Shown here: piece after piece, positions 9,809 through 19,113 of the stretch
How the letters are laid out: each line of letters starts with the position of its first letter
How positions within the stretch are numbered: the first letter of the stretch is position 1
Origin: Coniella vitis
Taxonomy: Eukaryota > Ascomycota > Sordariomycetes > Diaporthales > Schizoparmaceae
Reading direction: 5' to 3'
Assembly: GCA_011317545.1 (NCBI GenBank)
Contig: WUJK01000005.1
Span: 434,001-498,000 of the forward strand
DNA length: 64,000 bases
The notes under the pieces: generated by a model
Told to the model about the DNA's origin: nothing
The model's database searches: none
Seen by the model: the letters and a program-made list of their open reading frames with translations, nothing else
Made by a program: the position numbers and the translations under genes

Positions 9809-11127
9809 ATGTGTCGTGACATTGCGCAACCTGCGGCCCAGTCCGAGTCAGGCGACGACCCCCCCGCGAATGGCCTCGGCAGCAGCAACATGCACGCTCA
9901 CGCGCAGCACCCGAATCCAGAGCCGGACAAGCATAGCATTGACCGATTCTGCTTCCAATACTTGCAAATGGACCCATCGCCAGAGTACCCCGCTGGCGAG
10001 CTGCTGAAACACGCCGCGGTGCAGGACGAGATATTCGACCGCCTCTTTGCAGCCCACGCAACGCGCCCGCCCAAGACGGCCCGCCTTCAGCTCCGTGCTC
10101 TGAAGGAACTTGTGAACAGAATAGAAGATGGCATGAGCAACCAAGAGTCTGATGAATTTGTATGTAACGCTGAACTCAACCTTGGCCCTTGGCCCTGGGG
10201 AGCATTCAGAACCCGTCTGAGGAAAGGGAAAAAAAAAGAAGAGCGGTCTTTTGCTAATGCAACCCTTGATTGCTATTGCACAATCCAAAAACACAGGCCG
10301 TCTCAGACAACATCATGGGCCGTATTGGCGAGCTCATGTGCCTGCCACAGACATCGGAGCTGGAGGAGGCCCAGCAAAAATGCATCGCCTCCTACCGTCT
10401 GTCCCTGCTCCAGCCGCCCCCGTGGGTCGACATCCTCGAGAACCGTTCGCTGATTGCCGCCAGCGGCACCACCGGCCTGCGCACGTGGGAGGCTGCTCTG
10501 CACCTGGGACAGTACCTCTGCCTCCACCGCCACCTCGTCCAGGGGAAGCGGGTTCTGGAACTCGGCGCGGGCACCGGCTACTTGTCCATTGTGTGCGCAA
10601 AGCACCTGGGCGCAGCCCACGTCACGGCCTCGGATGGGTCTGAAGAGGTCGTCGACAGCCTGCCCGACAGCTTCGCGCTCAACCATGGCCAGTGGGCGTA
10701 CGACTCTTCAGCAGCCGACGCCGTCCTCTGTCCGAAGCTGCTGAAATGGGGCCACGCCTTGATTGGGACGGAAGAGGCAATGTGGAACAGAGGTCAACCG
10801 ATTGACGTCGTGATTGGCGCAGACATTACCTATGATCAAAGAGTCAATTCGCCCTTGGTTGCAACATTAAGAGACCTTGTTGACCTCTTCCCAGACGTCA
10901 CAATCATCATTGCGGCTACGCAAAGAAACGAAAAGACGCTGACCGTCTTTCGAGATTCGTGCGTGCGGAACGGGCTCTGTCTCGAGGAATCCGTCTTGTC
11001 TCCGGCCCAGTTACAAGACAGAGTACCTGATCGGTCTCTCTTGACGCCCTTTTATTCTTTGTCCATGCCGATCCATATCTACAGCATCTCTCAAGGCTGC
11101 AAGCCTGCATCAGACAGCAAAGAGTAG
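9809..11127 (+). CDS. EFM3: protein-lysine N-methyltransferase, EFM3/FAM86 type
   Basis: Exons 9809-10159 and 10297-11127, 393 residues; the 137-bp intron is GTATGT...ACAG and phase 0. The frame is open upstream to a TTG at 9776, but the first ATG is 9809. A later in-frame ATG at 9890 is possible, since the first 40 residues are low-complexity. Residues about 50-115 match the helical FAM86-type N-terminal region. The catalytic part has the signature SGTTGLRTWEAALHLGQYL, SAM-binding motif I VLELGAGTGYLS at about 203-214, an acidic post-I Asp (TASDGSEE) and motif IGADITYD at about 290-297. EFM3/EEF2KMT enzymes methylate a lysine of translation elongation factor 2 in the cytosol. The family assignment is strong; the exact substrate is inferred. 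Confidence 0.85.
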
Positions 11128-11377
11128 GCCACCAAAGTGTCAATTGATCAGGATTGCAGAGAATGGGGAATCGATGTTGAATCAAGAGCAACTCTTGTTA
11201 TATCTGCCCTGTTTAACGCTTTCTTGCCTCGCTACTTGATAGCTATTGAATGACACTGGATCCATGATATGTGACAGACAAAAAGAAAATATAGCCACCT
11301 TGCATTCATCCTCGCAACATCGACATAGACTCCGAGACGTTAACCATGCATCGTTCAAACGTACCATCATCCCGTGA

Positions 11378-12708
11378 TTATCCAACCGGTCTCTTTCGTG
11401 TCTTTGCCCTCGGAGGCTGCGGCGTAGCCCCTCGTAAAGGAGATAGGCTGACCATCCGCCGCGGCGGTGGAGGCCAAGCAAGCATCTTGATGGTCATGCC
11501 GGGCTGGAGGAGGTCCTCCCAAAGCTCCGGCATAATGACAGTGCCCTTGCACGGCTTTGGTAGGATATGCGACATCATACTTATTGATTGGGCGGCGGCG
11601 GCAGCGGTGGTGGTGGTAGTGGTGGTGCTACTGCTTGGTGACGCTGGCCCAAATGAGCCTAATGATATGCCCAGGCTGGCGGCCATCGCGGTGCCCAGCG
11701 CATCGTACTGCTCCGACGGCTGGTAGCTGGCCAGGACTGTCTTGATGGCCACGGCGACGGGGTCGATCCAGAGGTCGTGGATCACCAGATCGTAGTGGCC
11801 GGCAAGAACACGCGGGCCAATGCCCTCGATATGCACAAAGGCTGTATGGATGAGCTTCTTCATCTCCTTTTTAGACGCGGTGCTCACACACCCCGTGCCT
11901 TCACTGTCAGCCCATGAAAGCTTCTGGGGGGAAAGACTTTTTGTTGTTGAAGATGAAGAAGAAGAAGAAGAAGAAGAAGATGATGAAGAAAGGGAACAAT
12001 GTAGAAGGAGAAGAAATAAACTTTTTTCTCCTTTACCTTCCATGTCTTTGCCTTTTCCCACGGAATGATATAATGTCTTCCGACGCAGTCCACAAAACGG
12101 ATGGGTACTTTGGGAGGTGGCCCGACAGATTCCTTGGCCCAGGGCACACTGGCGACGGCTGGCGCAGGCGGCTGTGGCGCGGGACTTGTTTTGGGAAGAG
12201 CCGGAGCCCCGGAGACTGTGTCTGCGTACGACGGATCGACAGCCGCCGCCGCCGCCGCCGTCTTGCCTTTGCTGGTTGAGATGGTAGTTCCTGGGCTGGA
12301 CGTGGTGGTGTTGTCATTGGGCGGCGGTCCCGGGTCGCTATTCTTTCCAGCCCCCTCCGAGGCCTCTTTGTTTGGCCCGTGGATTATTAGAGACCCGAAC
12401 GAGATGTATGAACTTGGGCTGGAGTTGGATGAGGAAGCCGCCGTCAACTGCGACGAGGCATGGCTGGTGTTCGCGCTCGGTCCCGTGGGCTGGGACTGGA
12501 CCATGCCAACTGCGCTCCTCATTCCCTGGCTGTTTTCGAGGATGCATTTCTCGACAGAGGTTCCTTTCTCCACTTGCGCCTGTATGCAGTGAGGGCTGCT
12601 GTCGTGATCCCCGGTACAGGGTCCATCGCCCTCCTCCACTGGACCAATCTGGTGGCATTGCTTTCCATCATCAGGCCCGCTGCCCGTCGCCGGATCCAAG
12701 ACGTCCAT
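11378..12708 (-). CDS. fungal ubiquitin-like-domain (ULD) protein with split domain
   Basis: Exons 12708-12037 and 11866-11378, 386 residues. The intron (170 bp) is GTAAAG...AAAAAG; the other AG choices near the branch site (GGCTGAC) lead to immediate stops. Start at ATG 12708; the frame stays open further upstream, but that part is a TA microsatellite leader. Residues 1-205 are Ser/Pro/Thr-rich and disordered. From about 206 the protein resembles the fungal ubiquitin-like domain ULD_2: IRFVDCVGRHYIIPWEKAKT, then EMKKLIHTAF, GPRVLAGHYDLV, and PELWEDLLQPGMTIKMLAWP near the C-terminus. The stretch between HYDLV and PELWEDL, normally a few residues, is about 80 residues here and includes seven Thr and five Ala in a row. 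Function is unknown; such proteins are presumed interaction modules. It converges with the methyltransferase gene, 250 bp apart. Confidence 0.8.
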
Positions 12709-14565
12709 CTCAACCCTGGCTTGCGCGGTTCTTATTCTTATTCTGAAGAATTGCCCCCAACTCAATGACGTTCTTGTCCAGTAGATCACCAGTATGATAA
12801 AAAGGCTTTTGGGCTGTTTTTCTTTTATATATATATATATATATATATGTACGCGAATGAGTCGTCCTGGGATGGTGTGTGATCTTGTCAGCTCATCCGG
12901 CAAGGAGACTAGATCAAGTGTATGTTTTGGAATTTCCAAGTCCTACTGTGTAGAGCAGCATTTCATTCCACACTTCTCCCAGTGAGAACAAAAACAAAAA
13001 TACGCAATCTCGTGGTGATCAACTTGTTGAAGTGGACGAGACATAAAACGAGCAAAGAATTTCCAAAGGAAAAAAAAAAGGGGGGGGGGGGAGAACAGGA
13101 CAACGAAAAGACAACAGAAAGAAAGAAAAAAAAAAAAACAGAGAGAGAGAGGACTCTGGCTACTCAGTCAACAGTTCTTCCCATAAACAAGCTCATATCT
13201 TCTCTCGCTCTTGTTCGCTGTTTATTTGCTGTTCAAAGGTCTTCGTCCCCTCCAAAGAGGTCATTTCTTAATCGGTGCGTCCCGTAGTAGCACGTGAAGA
13301 GCCGGGGAGAAATTGCGCTATTTACAGAACAATTTTCTTTGCTCGTTTATCCTGGGCGGATTTCTGTTTGAGGGCAGGAGGGGAGGTTGATGGCAGCGAG
13401 CGTAGTTGTGGAAGAAAAGGAAGAGGGGAAGAAAACGCCCTGATCCCACAATCTATCTTCAACTACATACTTATGTTTTTCGAGCCCGAGCAACTGCCTG
13501 CAGGGCTTAGTTTGTATGTAATTGTCGGGGAGTATAGGAAAAGAACAAAAACAAAAGAAATGGGGGTCCAAAGGAATAGAGAGGGAAAAGGCACAAAGTA
13601 ACATCACATCCCCCCGGAGAGACGCTTGTGTGTAATTGGTCGTGATCTCCCAGAGAGGGTGGTGTAATACTTGCTTATTACCCCGTCTGCGTCTGGTGGG
13701 GTGGGTGGTCAGCCGTATCCATCTGGTCAAAGAGACGGAGTTGAACAGCACATCCAGCCAGCTTATTACAGCACTATTGAGTCACTGCAGATCACACGGC
13801 TGCCCGCACTTTCCAGACGGTTGGCCTTGTTCAGTCCAACCATCCTGTACCGCTTCCTAATGCTCTTTGAGGGGGCATTCGGACCCCCCGAGCCCCCCAA
13901 GACATTTTTACCGAAAGTGTGTGCAAGTTTGATGTTTTTTTTTGTGTGCAATTCGACGACGGGGACGCAACCTGAGGATTCATTCATTGGTGCGTAATGG
14001 CGTGTCAGGCTTGACGCTGTGATTACTGGGAGACGTTACATGTGTCTGCCGGTAGTTGGACCCCCTTGGTTTTGCCCCTTTCCCTTCTACTCGAGCCCTT
14101 CTCTGGGGCAAGTGCACAAGTCAGTGAAAGCAATGTGCAACTCTCCAGTAGCCGGCAAGCATCGCTTGGAGTGCCTGGTGTTACGATGTGACTGTCAAAG
14201 TACGCAATGTAAACGTATCTAGTCTTGCGTTTCCACGCGCGTTCAAACAGGTCTTGATTACGCACAATGATGCTCAGAGTTGAGCGGTATCACATGACAT
14301 GACACGAAGCGTAGGTAGCTGCCAGGAGAGACCAAGAGCAAACAATACAGTCTGTGCAATATTGAAGAGGTGTCGTTGATAAGCTCAAAAAAAAAAAAAA
14401 AAGTCGCTTTTCATTGCCAAAGAGAAAAGTAGTCAAGGTTTCCGAAGATGGAAAATTTTGGGTATCCATGCGCAAAGATCATCAAAAAAAAGAAAAGAAA
14501 AAAGAAAAAAAAGGAAAAAAAGGGAAAAGGAAAAAAGACCGAAAGACAAGCGTGTAAAAGCGGCA
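12709..14565. other. non-coding region with low-complexity tracts
   Basis: Contains a TA dinucleotide repeat (about 12826-12848, likely 5' leader or promoter of the ULD gene), a poly-A/poly-G junction at about 13071-13091, a poly-A run at 14387-14402 and an A-rich purine tract at 14484-14540 just beyond the first C2H2 gene. No gene is supported on either strand. Confidence 0.5.
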
Positions 14566-16575
14566 TCACTCATCCTCCCCCTCGGCATCTTCATCGCCTT
14601 CATCCATAAAAGTTTCGCTCTTGACCGATGTTCCGGCACTAAACTCTCGTATTGAGTACGACATGATCGAGCTACCAGCTACAGACGATGATGCACTGGT
14701 ACTCGGAAACGCGGTCGACGACAAGTCTCTCTTCCTCCCCACGCCTCTTCCCTCGCTGGCCGCTTGCAGAGGCTTGTTGAGCTGCCAGTGTCCCGAGCCG
14801 ACATGCTTGACAACGGCAACATCGGGTCTCGTGGCCCAGTCCATTAGGGTCATATCCGTGGGCCCGCCAAAGACCACAGGCGCCTCTTGGTTCAATGCAG
14901 CTTTCTCAAGGTGTCGAGCCACATGCTCCATGCGCTGGTCCCACGCGTCAGCACCGGAAAAGGCAGCGGTGCAGTGTAGTGCTGGACATTTCATATACTC
15001 TGGCAGCTGACACCGCTCACGGATGGCCTGGCTTTGCAGGGCTTTAACTTGGTTATCCCAGTGGCTGGAGGCTGCATCTGCGTTGCCAGCGGAATTATTA
15101 TATGGCCTCGACGCTCGAGTGGACTTGGCACCAGCTTCTGTTGGCGCGTGCATCCGTCGAATGTGTTGAGTGTAAAGGTCTTTGCGATTGAAGATGGCGC
15201 CGTTGGGCAGAGGTGGCCCAGTCGGCTCAAGGCTGAGTGTCTGCTCAGTAGCCACGCGGGCGCCTCGGCCACGGCCTTTCCTGGGCTTGGATGGTGATAG
15301 GGTGTTTTTGTTGTGAGCGCAGACGCCCATATCACAAAGCCAGTAGTGCAGTACGAGATGTTGCGAGGCCACATGGCGTTTCCACTCGTTCTTGCTGGCA
15401 AAGTTGGAGGTGCAACCGGCAAAGTTGAAGACACAAGCAAAAGGCCGTGTATGTTGCTTCTTGACGTGCATCTCTAGTGTCGGTTCGTCCTTGAACGCAA
15501 GCGCGCACTCTTTGCAGACAGAGATCGCTTTGGCGCTGTTTGTTGAAGGCGGAAGGCGTCTTGCTGTCTGGGATGCACTGGATGCTGTGCGCGTTCTCTT
15601 GGGCGAGTTTTCGAGCGTTGCAGCCGCATCTCTTTTGTTCTTGCGGGGACTACGACGCATGAGATCCGATGATTCCACGTGAAATTCGGGCTGGTACTCG
15701 TCCTCGTCCTCGTCGACCTCGCTAGTCGGGGAGTCTGTGTCGATCTCGGCATCAGACACTTCGCTGTCTTTAACACTTGGGGTTGGATAGGCCGCGGCAA
15801 CGTTCTCGGCAAAGAGGTGCTGCGCAGGCATGTGCATCTCTTCCTTGATCACACCCAACTCGGCAGGCGTGGACGCACGATCGCAGCATCGCTCGATCGA
15901 GGATTGTAGGCATGCGGCTTCCGTGGGGAGAGATGACGAGTCTTCACTGGCGAAGATGTAACTCGGATGTGGCGATTCGAAGCTGGACAGAGCCGAGGGC
16001 TCCTTCCATGGACCCGAGGCTTCGTCGGCTGGGCTGATTTGGGACAATGTGACGCACGAGTAATTGTCTTCAGGGAAGCCTCCTACGCCAGAAAGGAACA
16101 TCTGAGACAGCGAGGATGCTTTGAAAACGTCAAAGGGGGCAGATTGACAGGATGGGAACATTGTCAGGTCAGGAGGTGTCGAGGGCATAGGATCGATGAA
16201 CGGGTCGGCGTCGGTCCCGGGACTCAACGCGCTGCCGCAGGAAGACGGGTCATGTGATGTAGAAGGCGAGGCATGGCGGTAAGTCGATGCTGCTGGAGGA
16301 AGAGACGGGACAGGTGGAGCAAGAGTCAAGGGCTGTGCTTGTGGCATGGTAAAAAACAATGGCTGCCTCTGCTTCTCGGTCAAGAACCTCTCCATCAAGG
16401 CATGTCCCCGCGGGACCATGGACTGGTTCAGGCTGCGGTGGTTTGTGAGATCTAGGTCGCTAACCTGACCACGTGGCGGGACAAAGTCTACAAAAGAGAC
16501 GTGCCCGTCATAGGGACTATCCATTGGGTGAAAGCCTTGGAAGGCGTTGTCGAAGGAGAATTGTTGGTGCTCCAT
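14566..16575 (-). CDS. C2H2 zinc-finger protein, putative transcription factor
   Basis: Single exon, 669 residues, ATG at 16575. Residues 1-270 are Pro/Ser-rich without a fold that I recognise. An acidic patch at about 272-297 (SEVDEDEDEYQPE) could be an activation region, and RRSPRKNKR at about 307-315 is a likely nuclear localisation signal. Fingers follow: a C-x2-C...H-x4-H unit at about 354-375, a second at about 381-406 containing FASKNEWKRHVASQH, and a third, interrupted by a Gly/Arg-rich loop, at about 414-476 ending FNRKDLYTQHIRRMH. The C-terminus is very acidic (DEGDEDAEGEDE). The finger arrangement and the NEWKRH motif resemble a fungus-specific C2H2 group. A nuclear regulatory role is inferred; targets are unknown. 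It lies on the same strand as, and resembles, the C2H2 gene ending at 21971. Confidence 0.85.
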   Translation of the reverse strand: MEHQQFSFDNAFQGFHPMDSPYDGHVSFVDFVPPRGQVSDLDLTNHRSLNQSMVPRGHALMERFLTEKQRQPLFFTMPQAQPLTLAPPVPSLPPAASTYRHASPSTSHDPSSCGSALSPGTDADPFIDPMPSTPPDLTMFPSCQSAPFDVFKASSLSQMFLSGVGGFPEDNYSCVTLSQISPADEASGPWKEPSALSSFESPHPSYIFASEDSSSLPTEAACLQSSIERCCDRASTPAELGVIKEEMHMPAQHLFAENVAAAYPTPSVKDSEVSDAEIDTDSPTSEVDEDEDEYQPEFHVESSDLMRRSPRKNKRDAAATLENSPKRTRTASSASQTARRLPPSTNSAKAISVCKECALAFKDEPTLEMHVKKQHTRPFACVFNFAGCTSNFASKNEWKRHVASQHLVLHYWLCDMGVCAHNKNTLSPSKPRKGRGRGARVATEQTLSLEPTGPPLPNGAIFNRKDLYTQHIRRMHAPTEAGAKSTRASRPYNNSAGNADAASSHWDNQVKALQSQAIRERCQLPEYMKCPALHCTAAFSGADAWDQRMEHVARHLEKAALNQEAPVVFGGPTDMTLMDWATRPDVAVVKHVGSGHWQLNKPLQAASEGRGVGRKRDLSSTAFPSTSASSSVAGSSIMSYSIREFSAGTSVKSETFMDEGDEDAEGEDE

Positions 16576-19113
16576 CTCTGGCTTGTTGCCGCGACAGGGG
16601 CGCGGGAAGCAGAAAGATGACTTCCTTATCTGGGAGAATGAGCAGAGGCTTGTGTTGTGGTAGTTCTCTTGTTTGCTAAGGATGGAACCCTAAGCTGCAA
16701 GTCTTCGATATTCCCACAACCAGGGATTATGGCAGCCTTGTCGTGGTTAATAATAGTGCAACCAAGCGATGACGCCGCCTGGTGATAGTGAATGGAGCCG
16801 GTTGACAACGACTAGGACGGTGGAGACAGGAACGAGATCTTGACAAGAACCGTTGGGAAATTGTCATCCCATCGACGTAAAGATAAAGACAAGGAATATG
16901 TATAGAAAACTCCATGTTGACGGAGTAGCCATGGACCGAGGCGTTGAAAGATATGTATAATAAGAAGGCCACGACGAGTCTGGCTGACTGGTAGACTGGC
17001 AGGTGAAAGACTGGCAGCGCCATAGTCCGGGGTGGGTGCCTCTGATTCCTCGCGGGAATCCCACGCAGAGCCTCATGTGGGGCCTCAGCATTACATCGAG
17101 CCAATGACCGAGTTGGTAGTGGCTCGTCCTCCCCACCGCTCGACACCAAAGCGTCACCTTTGTTTGGGCCAGGAGGACGAGGATGGGGAGAATCGCAGGC
17201 AATTTCCCGCTCCTCTTGCTTACATGCGTGCGACACCCTTGACGCCTGCATGGCATACATAATAGTACATACCAGCAGGGGCCCCTGATTGGCAACGCCA
17301 CTGCCTCACAGTACACACTATGTAGTAGAGAGGTCTGGTGCACTGTGGGGTTGTTCCGTGAGCGGCCGAGGGTGCCCTGATGCCCTGCTCTGGTACACGT
17401 CGACCGTGGCTGCGCCTCGCTGGCACTGGGGGGAACCTGCACCAAAGGGAGACCATTGTCCAGTACTTTTGCTGACCGGGCCCACCCGGCGAATGTGACA
17501 TCCTACTTATCGGCAAGGGCCGATCTGTCGAATCTCTGCTCGAGAAGCGCCCGTGTCCCCACTGCGAGAGGTCGTGGGCTGGTCGCTTGGAATTCAGCTT
17601 GAGGCTCTGCGTGGGTCCAGCTCTTCGAGAGTGTGCCCATTCCAAGCCCCGAGCTCGCAAATCCCCTTCTTGGATGTTGCGCTGAAACGGGCCATGCATC
17701 TCGACTCCGTTCCATGCAGCTTCTTGGTCGAAAGCCATGAGCTACGTCAGTCACTCTGTCCTGCAACACGCTTCTTGGGCCATCGCAGAGGAGGAACCAG
17801 CCGACGACAGCTCTCCGTCCCAGCAGTCCCAGGTATGTCTAGCTCAGTCACTCCGCAAGGCATTCTTGATCCGGGGCAGTACGGCCAGGCAATCCGCAAG
17901 GGTGACTCAGGTAGGCGCGCTGTGACCTCTGCTGTTGTGCGGGTGTGTTTGTGTGATTTTTCAACCAAGCTGTCACCACCGATTGACAGCGTACTATGGT
18001 GTGGCCAGTGATTTTCCATTTCGCGCTGCAAGACACCCACTAGACAGTCCAATGTGGTTGCACAGAGGCCAACAAAAAGAACACTTTGCTGCGTCTCTGA
18101 CAGGGGTGCGGCCAATGCACGCCCGATTACAGTGAGAGAGAGCGAAAAGTGGTGTAGTGTAATGCGGGCTCCCATCAGACAGAGCCCCTCTTGTATTACA
18201 CAGCCGCTGCCAATGGCTCTGCCCCTCGCGCGTCTCTTCGCTCTCGCTGGCTCGCATGACAAAGAACGACTCTCGAGCCTCAGCGTCACATCTTGCTGCA
18301 ACCGAGAAAAGACTTTTTTCTTCCTGGCGCAGCATTGATTCGTTTTGGAAGCCATTCCGGGTGCTTCGCCACAGGATCTGGTAGCACCCCAGAAGCCAAC
18401 CACTGGTTTAAATGGCTGTAGCGCGCGAGTTGACCGACTTTTTCGAACGTAGTTGAGCCGCTTTGCTCTCTTTGTTCTACGCTGGCGAGACAGCCATCCA
18501 TCTAGGTGCGAAGTGGGCAGGGAAAGTCGGAAGACTGAGCATGCATTGTGCCTGTCGCCCCCGCAGTCCTGCTGACTGCAGGAGGACGCCTGCAGTGCCG
18601 TAACGTACTGCTTTACCGCTTTTGGCTACAAGAGTCATCGCTTGCAGACCTCTCTCTGGTTGTTCGTCTGTGCTTGTGCGCAATAAGTTGTTGCCTTTGC
18701 CTTGTCAGGTAAAATTATTCTTGCTTTGCACACTTACATAGACGCGAGTGCTCAATACTATGGAGTATGTGCTGAGCAAACCGCCTTGTGTCCGCCACGC
18801 CGCCGACTGGACGGGGTTTATCCCACCACAGCATGAGCAGCATCATGTTCAATCTTGTTTACTCAAGTGAGGCTTGCATTAATCATTGCGTGCCGTGGCC
18901 AGTTCGGCAGTTCAAATATCGTCCGCGTCTGTTGACAGATCCCTAGTGAAGCCAAATAGTTTCAATCAAGTTTTCCCCAGTCTTTTTTTCTCGATCAATT
19001 TTCATCGAGTACACAACAGTTGCTGAAAAATGAAATTCGTGAATGTCTCATAAAACCCCGCCCTTTTATCGTTTTGTCGTAATATAGCTTCCTTGTCGTG
19101 CTGACTGAGGCTT
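16576..19113. other. 2.5-kb spacer between two C2H2 genes, no gene recognised
   Basis: This spacer lies upstream of the first C2H2 gene and downstream of the second. Several open frames of 60-220 codons overlap on both strands without domains, start context or splice support. I see no tRNA or repeat element. Confidence 0.45.

Noticed and set aside
17747..18403. 218-codon minus-strand frame in the C2H2 spacer
   Set aside because: No recognisable domain, overlaps plus-strand frames of similar length and no splice support.
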